Shown here in pieces: positions 12,638 through 27,600 of a stretch of DNA of 64,000 bases. The notes under the pieces are model-generated. The model was not told the DNA's origin and made no database searches. It worked only from the letters and a program-made list of their open reading frames with translations. Source of the stretch: Arcuatula senhousia (lineage: Eukaryota > Mollusca > Bivalvia > Mytilida > Mytilidae). The stretch is from positions 1,976,842 through 2,040,841 of the forward strand of contig OZ020306.1 in assembly GCA_963971305.1 (NCBI GenBank). Direction: 5' to 3'. Both the position numbers and the translations under genes were made by a program. Numbering within the stretch: the stretch's first letter is position 1; the number at the start of each line of letters is the position of its first letter.

Positions 12638-15600
12638 CTGAAAAAAAAAACAGAAAGAATATATTTTATGAGTCCAAAATATTCAATTAAAAAATCATAA
12701 ATATCTTATACAGAGTTTTAAAGATATTTAGCTATATAAGAGCAAAATTAACAAAAATATTTATATTGAGCCTTCAGTGGATACTTTTACCGAAGCCCAT
12801 AATAAAGGAATCATCCTTTATGTATGTATGTATGTATAAAAAGGGCAATAACCCTGCAAAGATTGGAGGATTTTCCTAAAAATTTCATGATTGGTAGATT
12901 TTAAGGCATTGAACACTTAAAACACACTGCTGGAATTTAAATATCTGTGACTGTTTACAAGTTATTTGCTAAAAAAGTAAATTACCCCTATGTTCTTTTT
13001 TTAGATAAAGACCAATGGTTTGGGGGATTTTTTAAAGAATAAAAAATTTGAATAATAATTTTGTTTATATATACAGTTTGTCTAACTGACCAAATCTATA
13101 TAGGTATCCTTATAATTAGAATCTTCTAATAAATTGTGTAGTTTGTCATTGACTTGCTGGGGGTCCGTCAACTTGGTTATGGTCATCTGTTGAAAAAAAG
13201 GAAAGGCATATTATAGAATATAGAGACTGTTGTGTAGTTGCTATTTTCACAAAGATAATATATTACTTTTCAACTTGCATTGTTCTGGGTTTTACTGATA
13301 TTGACTTCAAGTTTCAAGAGATGTTTTCAAGTCACACATTTGGCTTCCCTTCATCGTAGTTTTGCCCTTAGCTATATATATTTGGATTTCGTTTGGTTTT
13401 ATGCATTTTGAACATCTTCTGGATTATGAATTTCCTTTGTATGGGTTCTAGTGCTGCTGATGAGGAATAATTTTCCAAAATGGCCATTCAGCTCATAAAA
13501 ATTAACTGCAGTTGGAGCTAACATCTGTGTTGTGGTCTCATGTTCATTTACTCTTTATCCTTTCATAAATTATTTTCTACTATCATGTAACAATTTTGAA
13601 AATCTAATCTGAAATGACTGAAAATCTTGAACAAAATGAGCTTTAACATATAATTTTCCTCACGTGTTCATAATCAATCCAGTGTCCCTCGTCTTCATGG
13701 ACCGTTATGTCCTCAGGTTTGGCCGTGTCTGTTGACGAGGGTGACCCAGTCAGAAATATGGATTCATTCATTAATAATACTGTCAACTCAAGCCTAATGA
13801 ATAAAGATAGATAGTATACTTTCTTACTAATTATATTGTTTTTGAGATAGATCATCATTTTGCTTTACTGGAAGACAAACTGACTGTATGTGATTTCACA
13901 ACAATCTTGACAGATAGACAAAATCAGTAGTGTTAATATTCCTTTTCTCATAATTATTTTTATTCAGCATATAAGCTGAGGTGTTCAAGACAAATAATTC
14001 AGACAGTTAGACAATTTAAAGCTAATGAATTGCCCTCACCTTGATATAATTCCCAGGAAGCATTGATCACCATACTTGGTTGTCCTGACGATGGGGAAGC
14101 CACTGTGTGTCGTGTTCAGAAGTAGATCAGAGAGGACGGAGACTAACTCTCGTTTCTGTATCGAGATGACGGGTGCGGCCATGATGTCTTTGGCACAGTA
14201 CAGCTCAAGCTCAACTCTAGGAAACAAAATCAATCAATAACTTTTTGTACGACACGGTGGATTTTATAAAGAGAGGCTCCAGAGATCCTCAATCTGAAAC
14301 TTCTTACTTATGACAAAAAATAGTAAGTAGAGACAATGCCCTCAAGTTAAGAACTTTTTATCAAGAATCAATTAAAAAGGAGCTACATTATCCAATAACT
14401 CTTTGCTTAATGGTTAAGTTTTAAGGTTCAGAAAATTCTGTCTCATTTAGAGTAACCCTTGTTTCAGGGTCAAGCACAAGATATTTTTTTCATTTTACAG
14501 TAACCCTATGGTCAAGGTCAATATAATTTTTTCAACAGTGACTCTGGATTCAAAGTCAAGTTTATAATCAAAAAGTTAAGATATTTCAAATTTGTCAATT
14601 TACAGTGACCTTGGGTTCACGGTCTAGGTCAATACATATAATTCACCTAAATCTATATTGATCTTGGGTTCATAGTCCAAGTCAAGGATAAAAGTCAATA
14701 TATTGTATCTACCTTTTTCTATCCACAGTGACCCTGGGTTCAGGGTCTAGGAAGGGTATACACTTCAGCTCCATCAGGGCGTGGTAGACAGGGTGCGTAA
14801 AGAAATCTCCAACCCACTTAGCCACCATGACGGCCACCATCACAGGAAGTAAGATCTGGACATCATTTGTCAGCTCCATCTGAACAAAGCAACATGGTAA
14901 ATAGAAACATTCACACCTTAGGCCAGGTGAGCTAAAAAAATGCAAAATTTACTTGAACACCTTTAATACTAAAGTTTATACAATTCTAACCTTTGAACAA
15001 CTGACCCATCAAAACATTTTAAACCATATGTTTTAGAAATGAAGGAAAGGTCAAAATTCTATCCTACTTTGATTTGGAATGAGAGGGGGGAAATATCCCA
15101 AAGGCAATTGATAAAATTCAGTTTTTCAATAATACCTTACCATTATAACAGTGACAGCTAATGTCAATCTGGTAACTCCACCAAAGAATGAGGCTGCACC
15201 AATCAGAGCAAAGGACCCAGGGTCTATCCAGGCCCAGTACCCTGTATCTTCACTGTGGACCCCAAACATACTGGTCATCAATAGTCCAACAGCCCGACCA
15301 TAAAGGGCTCCAACCAAACTGTTATAAAGAAGAAAATATATGTAACTAACATACCATACCGTAAAGGGCTCCTACTAAACAGTAATAATAAAATTGACAT
15401 GTAACTGAATACACAACCCAACAATAATAGGCAAATTATAGTAAAGGCTGATCCTTGTAATCCCAACAAATACTTAGAGAATAGGAACAAGTGCTTCATA
15501 GGTCACATAATTCTTGGCCACCAGCCCCACACATGTGGCTGTAAGGGGGCTTTGGGGCATATCAGAAATATATTTATTTTGTAGGGCTTGCTGGTTTGAA

Positions 15601-18600
15601 AAATGTACAAGCCCTTCTGGCTTGTGCTGTGAAATTTGTAAGTTGAAGACTGTAATATACAAGTGCTCCATATGCAACAGAAGTCCCATCTTCGCTAGCC
15701 AAGGGTTACGAACCGCTATCTCTTGAAGAGATGAGATTAGCCGTTCGTAACCCATCGCTAGCGAAGATGCAGAGTTCCAAGGGCCCCACAATAAGTCCCA
15801 GTGTCCCACAATACAGGCTAAGCCCAAAAAAACTTACAGCAAAGAAACAGGTGCTCCACAGGCCACATAACTTCCAATGGCCCAAATTACACTAAGCCCA
15901 TTTTTAAACACTTACAGCATAGGTACAAGTGCTCCACATGCCACTGAAGTTCCAGTGGCCCAACAGATCATGAAGAAGTAGAAAGGGAGAGCCACTAACA
16001 AGGAGCTGTAACCAAACTCTAGATGTGTGTCACGGGAAAACAGGTGCTCAACTGTTTCTTCTAAAGTTCCAAACATTATTGTAGCCACTGAAATGAATTA
16101 TGAGAGAAAAATATTTTGTTCTGATTCTACATGTAAACTCTCAATTGGATGTAAACAATTTGTATTTCATAAATGTTTAAAAAATGTTACAGGGAAGTTC
16201 TACACATCCAAGATCTGGCCATTTCAATGTAAAAAAAAAACTATTCCATTATAACTAAAAGCAAAGAATGTTGTTAAGAGGATATTGAAATGTGGAATAA
16301 ATGTACCTGATGGCCCAATGTGACCAGTTGTGGCTGAACACCCTTTTGGCAATTTTTTTTTCATAAATCAAAATTCTATGTATTAGTTACTTTGTTATCA
16401 TACTGTTAAAATTTAAGCATCGATATGTCTAAGTACATGTATATGATTATAAGAGGTATTCCCCTTGCCTTATATAAGAGTTATTATGGTGGTCTTAGGC
16501 ATTTTCGATAACTTAATAATTGTACAGTTATTTTGTTGTTGTTACATTGAATAGAAATAAAATTATTTTTCAAGTGCATCTTCCTACATCTTAACTTTAA
16601 ATGCAACAATTAAAATTTCCGAATTTTTTTTACTATTTATTTACGATTGATTCCTAAACAGAGGTCGCTGTATTATAACTACAATGAAACGTCAGGTAAA
16701 TTCGATAATTTTGATGACATAGTATACAATATTTTTAATTAGGTCAAAATGAAACTATTTTTTCTGTTTATGCCGGTTAATAAAGCAGACACCACCAATA
16801 AGTTTGATCAATAGTGGGTAGGGGAAATTAAATATCAATAAAACAATTTGCCAGTTAACAAGTTTATGAAAATGGCTGGTAATATGGCAGCTTAGAGGAA
16901 AAAGATCACAAACAATTATAGAAGCATTTCTAGACGATGTTGGCATGTTGACCTAAATTTTGTATGTTTGTACTTTCACTTTCTGGAATTTTACCGGAAG
17001 AATTAATGCTTGCACGTGACCCACAGATGCACGTTCAAAATTAGCTATCCAAAACTCCTGACTATCGAAAACACCTTATGAGACCATACCCCTGACTTAC
17101 TTTCATTGTATGTATAATTTGTTTTCCAAACTTTGTCATCCTATGGCCAGTTCTTACAATCAGGACATGTGTATATACTAATATAAGATTTCTTGTGACC
17201 CACTTTACAATTATTCCCCCTGACTTACTTTCATTATATGTACAGTTAGTTTTCCAAGTTGTCTCCCCTTCTGGCCAGTCCTTACAATCAGGACATGTGT
17301 ACTTATGAACATTTTTCTCGACATGAAGAGGGTTCCTGGTATCATTTAAACAATTCTCACTGAAATTTAAACCAGAAAATGCAAAATCATTAATAATATT
17401 TATATGAACCACCTTTTTCACTGAACATTTGAAGCTTGACTATGTAATTATGATTTTATTCTTAGTAACATGAAAAAAAACTCAAGTACGTATGAGATAC
17501 TTTGATTCATGGTTTCAAAAGTAAATCAATTTGAAAAAACAAGACATTTCTATCAATTTTTAATTTCATGGTAGCTCATTTTACAAGAAGGAATCAATAT
17601 CTGATTGACATTTTTGGACAAAACCTCGATAATTATACCTACAAAAATCAAGAAATCCACAGTATTGTAAATATCATTACTTACATTGGATCTCCAAACT
17701 TTTGTTGAATACAATACTTCTTGGTGCAGGAGAATGCCCCGGGGAGGTAAAGGGAGAACAGGGTCACAATGACCTAAAAAGTAAAATATTCTTATTGTTT
17801 CTTCAAAAATGGTCAAGAAATTAAAATCGTTGAAATGATGTATGCATGACAACCTGTGGTGATTAACAGAATAGTAATAAAATGACCAGGAAGTATTTAT
17901 AAAGATTTCTGTCATTGGAAAGAAACATAAAGATACTTAATCTAAGATTCAACAGGTCATCCTTTAAAAATAAAAGCTGAGTACATCTATGTACAACCAA
18001 ATCAATGAATTAATGTGTTTTTTTTTTTTCAAAAATTGTATTCTTGAAAACCAAATTTCATAGTATTTTGAGGTGAAGGTATAAAACTACCCTGTCTTTA
18101 ACAGAGGAAATACTAAATGGACTAACCATGATAAGTGCTGGTTCAAATATCCTGACCATCTTCTGAACCCACTCGTTACTGATCTTCTTCAGTAGACGTT
18201 TTCTGGTTCTCGTCATTTTAAGATTAAGGATGGTGAAGATGGCACCCAGTAGGCCACCAATGACACCGATTATCATGGTGGGTATAAACATCAGAATGTT
18301 GACATCTATACCTTTCTCTATCTGTTAACAAAACAAAAATTATGATATTTTGAATGTTGGCATAATCCATTGGTTATCACATTTTTTAAAATTTCAAAGA
18401 CATTAAAAAGATAGAATATTAGACAATCATTTTTAAACTCTAATTACTCTATATAACTATACTGTTTGTTCAACATGTTTATTCAGGGCTCCAATCTGCT
18501 TTCATCAATGCCGAATACATTAAAGGAAAGTGCATTTTATCATTAAACCAAGGGACTTTGAATGTCTAAAATAGAAACAAAGTTTCAGAATATCAATTTG

Positions 18601-21600
18601 ACACATATTTGAGTGTAAAGCAGACAGACATGATGCTGTTACCTGGAACAAGATATATCTCTGGGTTTTAAACTGTCCAAAGTTTCCAGTATATGAGAAA
18701 CCTTTAAAAGCTGAGTTAAATAGATCTGTGGTGAAGGTAGCCACCATACAACAGAAGAAGATCTGCCACGACAGAGTCCGTGTCCAGAATGACGAGACCT
18801 CCTCCATGGAGAACAACAGTCCCCCCACTGGTGCCCCGAAGGCCGAGGACACACCCGCTGCTGCCCCTGCTGATATAAAGTTCCTCCTGTAAATATCAAA
18901 CATCATTTGTCATGGAAGAACATTTAAAGATAGTTATAGGTTGTATTACACATAGATTCCACTTAATAGTGTGACAGTTAATTGAATAATCCTATAATTC
19001 ACATGAGATTAAATTTAAATATCAAACATTAATAAATTTCTTAATTGAATCTTTGAGCACATAAAAATTTAAAATTTCACTTTGTAACAATCATGGCAAA
19101 TAATTTATGCAATTAGGAGTTAACTACAGTAAATATTGGATTAAAAACTTTCATCATTTATAAACCTATGACTTGAAGAAAATGCAAAAATGAACACACA
19201 TAAAATGTATGCTATTGGGAGGTGATTGTTTTCGTTAGCCGATTATTCATTGCAGTTGTTTTACTTATGTTTGGACACATCCACTAACTCCAGCCTATCC
19301 TTATCTTAAAATTATCCCCTCACAAACAAATCATTCTTTGTGGTTTTCTAAAAAACAGAACATCATTCTTTGTAGTCTTTCCAAATAACCCCAGAACATA
19401 GACTAAAGAACCCGCAACTAATACATACTTGTCCTCTGAGGTCCTAAATCTCTCAAACACAGGCAAGGTCAGGCGTAGAGTTTCTGACTTAAACTGACTC
19501 AAACCTGCTCCCACTAAAGCACTGAAAAAGAGATAAAAGTTTGTTGCTTATTCATTAAAAAATAATAACTTCAATCAACAAGACATAAAAAAGATACTTT
19601 TATACATTTAAAAAAATCTAAAACTTAGTAGCTAAAGTCCTACGAGTTTCAAAGTATGTACTCCTAATCCCCTTAACATAAAAACCTATTTGAAATGATC
19701 ATAAGAGCTTCAGAGTGAAAAAAAAAACCTACCCACCCCAATATATTATAAGACTTACCCCATATGAATCATAAGGCTTTAGGGTGGACAGACTCCCCCC
19801 CCCCCCAACTTTCCACCCCTAATATGTGATAAGACTTACCCCATATGGATCATGGGTCCTTCAGGGCCGACAGGAAGTCCACTGCCTACGGCTGCTACAC
19901 AAGAGAAGAATTTCACAACCAGAGTTTTTATGTTGAATATATGTCGGAGATGTGTTCCATTGAGAAACCCTGAGACTTCTGGGATACCTGATCCTCCGGC
20001 ACTCGGACGCAAAAACTGGAGAAAAATACAAAGAATAAAATAATACATTGATACAACAATATCAAGTTAATTCTACAGCGAAATTGTCAAGGCACATGAT
20101 TTGTCCTTTTTAGTGAAAAAATAGGAACCATGAACCCCAAATGCAATAAGCGCCTTATTCAAAAGCATCATATTCAAATTCCATATCCATTTGTCAACCA
20201 AAAATAAAGTTATTGCAGTAAATCATATGTCTATACAGACAAGAAAGATATCTACATATCAAGTTCAAGATATCAAGTTTCTGATAAAACAAAACAGATC
20301 ATCTACATCTCTTAAGCGTGGAGCGGATTTTGGAAAGGCAACAAACTTTCAGCTTCCTATAACAAGTATCAAAGAAAAACATTGATCAACTTATCTTTAA
20401 ACTAAACTTAACAAAAAACAAAAAACAGTTTATATAAACCTACCACAACAATAAAGGCACTGAATAATACAAATATCACACTGTAACCTGTCGCAAACAG
20501 ACAAGCTATGCTGAAATCTTGGTGCTGAAAAATAAAAAACAGAACATATAGACACGCTATGCTGAAATCTTGGTGCTGAAAAATAAAAAACAGAACATAT
20601 AGACACGCTATGCTGAAATCTTGGTGCTGAAAAATAAAAACAGAACATATAGACACGCTATGCTGAAATCTTGGTGCTGAAAAATAAAAAACAGAACATA
20701 TAGACACGCTATGCTGAAATCTTGGTGCTGAAAAATAAAAAAACAGAACATATAGACAAGCTATGCTGAAATCTTGGTGCTGAAAAATAAAAACAGAACA
20801 TACAGACAAGCTATGCTGGTTTTGAAATGTATATTCTTAATCAAACTCTGACCATTTATATCTTTAAAATTTTCAATTCTATCTAAACTATTAGCAACCA
20901 TACTGAAACCTTTAACAATTTGCATATAAGTTACATTGTTTTGCTCCAAACACTTTACTATAACATTGTCTGTACTTACTTCTAAGTATTTCTCCACAAT
21001 GCGCCATTTGAGTTGGGCAATTTCTTCTATCATATCGTGGAGTAGAAACCCGATAATTCCCACACAGAACCCGATCAATCCCATGATCACCCACTTTCCT
21101 AACATGTACCTGTGTAAATATAGAATAATGTTAGTAGTTTTGTACAAGGCATTTTATATCTACTTTCAATTCATTTATTTTCTTGGTTTTCCCCAAAAAG
21201 GCATATATTGTTGATTTTTTTCATTTCAGGGTATGAAACTGTATGCTTGAGGGAACCAATATACATGATATTAACATGATAAAATATTTTGTTATATTCT
21301 TATCATTGTAGTTGACTGCAACCCACAAAATATTATGGACCCATAGAATGCAGGTTACAGCAGGTAAAGTGTCAGAGCAAATGCTAAAAAATCCAAAATA
21401 AATTATGAAATAAACACTATTCAATCTTCTTGTCAGAGGTCAACAGAACATTTTAAATGAAAAAAAAACCATTGACATGAATGAGAAAGACCCTTTAAAT
21501 GCAAAGCTTTTATGGATGTGTTGAAAGCTTGAAGTGTAGCATTAATGAATTAACAGCAGGCCAGTGGGTTACGTGGGATCTACTTACCATTTCATGTTGT

Positions 21601-24600
21601 CCTTAGTTCTAATAAATCATACAATAAGGTTCATATCTTTCTTTCATATTCAAAGATAGATAACTCTAGTTCATTGAAAATGAATTTGTTTCTGTACAAT
21701 AGGTAATAGGTTTTAATAAAGTGAAAACAGAATAAAACCAGCATATTGCCATAAAATGCACCTTTAAACAGAACACAGAATGTGCAAATTTTAGTTATAC
21801 TGATATCTGCTTCAGTTGTATGCTCTTATATATTTTCGAGTACTGGAATATGTGTTGGAAAGACACGTTTACATATTTCCAAAATTTGACAACATTTGGC
21901 TATTTCTTAAAAAAATAATTAATTTATCTGTTTGGTCATTGTTGTAATATTTTTGGCTTCTGTTTTTTTATCAAATCTAATGTTATACTGGTTTTCCAAG
22001 TTTTTTACTCCTAGCGTGTCTGATGAAGGTTAATCCAGAAAAGCGCTTCACACGCAGTGAAATTTTGCATTGTACATTTATCAAAATCATTTCAATATGT
22101 GGATTGTGTCTTTCTGGCACATATTCCTTATTCTTTCGTTTTTAATATATGTTAAAACAATGTAAAAATCCCTTTTTCCAGTTGATATAAATGATCTTCC
22201 ATTAGCACAACTTTATTTTTTTACTCCATTAGGTATTTATTACTAAATACTGCGGAGTGAAAAGTTGGGGTGACTTTTTAACTTATGTATATATTTTTCT
22301 ATCTTAGATATTTCAAGAGTCTAACAACTATTTTCAAAAAATACTTCAACAAAATTCCTTTAAAAAACTTATAACCCTCTGACTTCTTTACACTAACAGA
22401 GGTTATTGTAAAACTTTTGATTCTAAAGAGCTTAAGATCCTTCAGATATCTCCTTTCTGTAATAGTTTCTGAGATATATATCCATTTAATGTGACTTTTA
22501 ATTCCATGTTATATTACTAAGGACAGTGGCCAGGTTTTGAAGGATCAAAAATCAAAAGAGATTTTGTCCAAGATATTCTGAGGATCAATCATACCAAGTT
22601 TCATTAAGATCTGTTCAGTAGTTTCAGAGGAGAAGTTTTATGGACCACAGACACCAATGACAGATGCCAAGTGATGTAATAGCTCACATGGACCTTCTGT
22701 TCAGGTGAGACCACAGGATGCTTTTAATCATCAATTAATCTTAGGTCTGTAAAAATTGCATGTTTCATTGTGACTTATATTATTGACCTACCCTAGTGGG
22801 CCTTGTCTTCTCAGCCATTGTTTATAGATCTCACTGTGTGAAGGGAGATAATCCACACTCTCAAAGGCACTCAAAGTCTTCTTCTCTTCCTCTGTGTATT
22901 TGTGGGTTACATATACAGGCTCATAGTCCCTACCCTGTAAATGATGGTAAAATATAATATACAGGCTCATAGTCTCTACCCTGAAAATGATGGTAAAATC
23001 TATAAAATCAGTATATCCGATCAATATTGTTAAGCAGAGGAATAAAGCCCATAGGAGCTGATATGTATTCTAACCTGTGTCTTTGATTTCATGACTTGTT
23101 TATTGGAATTCAATTGTCTCACATTCAAAGTCACACATAGCTTAGGAATACGAAAAGTACAGGATGCACAAAAAACAACACCAAAATGATCAAAACACAT
23201 AAGACCAGACAAAATCTCGGTTTACATAATGATCTGCAATGAAATAACATCATATATAACAAAAAAAAAGAAATTATAAAACACATGACAAACCATAGAG
23301 ATCAAATGACACATGACAAACCATGGTGATCACACAACACATGACAAACCATAGTGATCACACAACACATGACAAACCATGGTGATCACACAACACATGA
23401 CAAATCATAGTGATCACACAATACATGATACACCATAGTGATCACACAATACATGACTCATCATAATGGTCACACAATGCATGACTAACCATAGTGATTA
23501 CATAACACATGACAAACAATGGTCATCACACAAAACATGATACACCATAATGGTCACACAACACATGACTCATCATAGTGATCACACAACACATGACACA
23601 ACATAGTGATCACATGACACATGACAAACCATAGAGATCAAACGACACATGACAGACCATAGTGATCACACAACACATGACACACCATAGTGATCACAAC
23701 ACATGACAATCTATAGTGATCACACAACACATGACAAACCATAGTGATCACACAACACATGACAAACCATAGTTATCACACAACACATGATACACCATAG
23801 TGATCACATAATTAACCATGGTGATTAAAACCCATAACTTACCAGAGTGATTACATAACACAAGGTAAACCATAGTGATCACACAACACATGACAGACCA
23901 AAGTGATCCCAACACATCAAAACATAGTGATCACACAACACATGACAGACCAAAGTGATCACAACACATTAAAACATAGTGATCACACAACACATAGAAC
24001 ACCATAGTGATTTTACAACTAATGACAAACCATAGTTACACAAAACATGATAAACAATAGTGATCACACATCATGACTCACCAGTGATCACACAAAAATA
24101 CACAATAGTGATAAAAACAACACAAAGCACACCATAATGATCACAAACATGACACATAATTTTGATCACATAATTAACCATGGTGATTAAAACCCATAAC
24201 ATACCAGAGTGATTACATAACACAAGGTAAACCACAGTGATCACACAACACATGACAAACCATAGTGATCACACAACACATGACAGACCATAGTGATCAC
24301 AACACATGAAAAACCATAGTGATCACACAACACATGACAGACCATAGTGATCACAACACATGACAAACCATAGTGATCACAATACATGACAAACCATAGC
24401 GATCACAACACATGACAAACCATAGAAATCGCACAACACATGACAAACTATAGTGATCGCACAACACATGACACTCCATAGTGATCACAAAACATGACAA
24501 ACGATAGTGATCACACAACACATGACTTATCATTGTGCTTATTCAACAAACGACACACCATAGTGACCACACAACACATGTCAAACCATAGTGATCACAA

Positions 24601-27600
24601 CACACGACACATCATAGTGATCACACAGCACAGAATACACCAAAGTGATCACACAACACATGATACACCATAGTGATCACACAACACATGACTAACCATA
24701 GTGATCACACAACACATGACAAACCATATTGATCACAACACATGACACATCATAGTGACATCACAGCACAGAATACACCAAAGTGATCACACAACACATG
24801 ATACACCATAGTGATCACACAACACATGACACACCATAGTGATCACAAAAAAACATGATACACCATACTGATCACACAACACATGATACACTAGTGATCA
24901 CACAACACATGACTCATCAGAGTGATCACACAAAAAATGACACACCATAGTGATCACACAACACATGATACATCAAAGTAATCACACAACACACGACACA
25001 CCATAGTGATCACACAACACATGACACACCATAGTGATCACAAAACACATGATACACCATACTGATCACACAACACATGATACACCATAGTGATCACACA
25101 ACACATGACTCATCAGAGTGATCACACAAAAAATGACACACCATAGTGATCACACAACACATGACAAACCATAGTGATCACACAACGCATGACTAACCAT
25201 AGTGATCACACAACAGATGACAAACAATAGTCATCACACAACACATGACAAACAATAGTCTTCACACAACACATGACTCATCATAGTGATCACACAACAC
25301 ATGACACATCATAGTGATCACACAACACATGACACATAATAGTGATCACACAACACATGACAAACCATAGTGATCACACATCACATGACTCATCATAGTG
25401 ATCACACAACGCATGACTAACCATAGTGATCACACAACATATGACAAACAATAGTCATCACACAACACATGATACACCATAGTGATCACACAACACATGA
25501 CAAACCATAGTGATCACACAAAACATGATACACATTAGTGATCACACAACACATGACACACCATAGTGATCACAACACATGACAATCTATAGTGATCACA
25601 CAACACATGACAAACCATAGTTATCACACAACACATGATACACCATAGTGATCACATAATTAACCATGGTGATTAAAACCCATAACTTACCAGAGTTATT
25701 ACATAACACAAGGTAAACCACAGTGATCACACAACACATGACAGACCAAAGTGATCCCAACACATTAAAACATAGTGATCACACAACACATAGAACACCA
25801 TAGTGATTTTACAACTAATTACAAACCATAGTTACACAAAACATGATACACAATAGTGATCACACATCATGACTCACCAGTGATCACACAAAAATACACA
25901 ATAGTGATAAAAACAACACAAAGCACACCATAATGATCACAAACATGACACATAATTTTGATCACATAATCAACCATGGTGATTAAAACCCATAACATAC
26001 CAGAGTGATTACATAACACAAGGTAAACCACAGTGATCACACAACACATGACAAACCATAGTGATCACACAACACATGACAGACCATAGTGATCACACAA
26101 CACATGACAAATCATAGTGATCACACAACACATGACAGACCATAGTGATCACAACACATGAAAAACCATAGTGATCACACAACACATGACAGACCAAAGT
26201 GATCACAACACATGAAAAACCATAGTGATCACACAACACATGACAGACCATAGTGATCACAACACATGACAAACCATAGTGATCACAATACATGACAAAC
26301 CATAGCGATCACAACACATGACAAACCATATAAATCGCACAACACATGACAAACTATAGTGATCGCACAACACATGACACTCCATAGTGATCACAAAACA
26401 TGACAAACGATAGTGATCACACAACACATGACTTATCATTGTGCTTATTCAACAAACGACACACCATAGTGACCACACAACACATGTCAAACCATAGTAA
26501 TCACAACACACGACACATCATAGTGATCACACAGCACAGAATACACCAAAGTGATCACACAACACATGATACACCATAGTGATCACACAACACATGACTC
26601 ATTATAGTGTTCTTACAATACATGACTCATCATAGTGTTCTTACAATACATGACTCATCATAGTGATCACACAACACATGACTAACCATAGTGATCACAC
26701 AACACATGACAAACCATATTGATCACAACACATGACACATCATAGTGACATCACAGCACAGAATACACCAAAGTGATCACACAACACATGATACACCATA
26801 GTGATCACACAACACATGACACACCATAGTGATCACAAAAAAACATGATACACCATACTGATCACACAACACATGATACACTAGTGATCACACAACACAT
26901 GGCTCATCAGAGTGATCATACAAAAAATGACACACCATAGTGATCACACAACACATGATACATCAAAGTGATCACACAACACACGACACACCATAGTGAT
27001 CACACAACACATGACACACCATAGTGATCACAAAACACATGATACACCATACTGATCACACAACACATGATACACCATAGTGATCACACAACACATGACT
27101 CATCAGAGTGATCACACAAAAAATGACACACCATAGTGATCACACAACACATGACAAACCATAGTGATCACACAACGCATGACTAACCATAGTGATCACA
27201 CAACAGATGACAAACAATAGTCATCACACAACACATGACAAACAATAGTCTTCACACAACACATGACTCATCATAGTGATCACACAACACATGACACATC
27301 ATAGTGATCACACAACACATGACACATAATAGTGATCACACAACACATGACAAACCATAGTGATCACACATCACATGACTCATCATAGTGATCACACAAC
27401 GCATGACTAACCATAGTGATCACACAACATATGACAAACAATAGTCATCACACAACACATGATACACCATAGTGATCACACAACACATGACAAACCATAG
27501 TGATCACACAAAACATGATACACATTAGTGATCACACAACACATGACAAATCATAGTGAGCACATAACATATGACAAACCATACTCATCACACTACACAT

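Noticed and set aside
15474..15827. 117-codon frame resembling part of a CLC protein
   Set aside because: It chains decayed copies of exon 11's end and a foldback element; it is not a separate exon.
17062..17421. 119-codon frame taken as one exon
   Set aside because: Only 17229-17359 is exonic; the rest includes intron and the duplicated edge. Phase agreement with exons 9 and 11 fixes the boundaries.
20408..20809. 133-codon minus-strand frame of repeated [11 protein letters not shown] and FSAPRFQHS blocks
   Set aside because: It is the CLC exon 4 edge array read through in successive frames; only the last 27 residues are the true exon.
24071..26439. Minus-strand 60-66 codon frames rich in Cys, His and Val
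   Set aside because: They read straight through the 28-bp minisatellite; 28 is not a multiple of three and the same peptide recurs by phase cycling. No coding signal.
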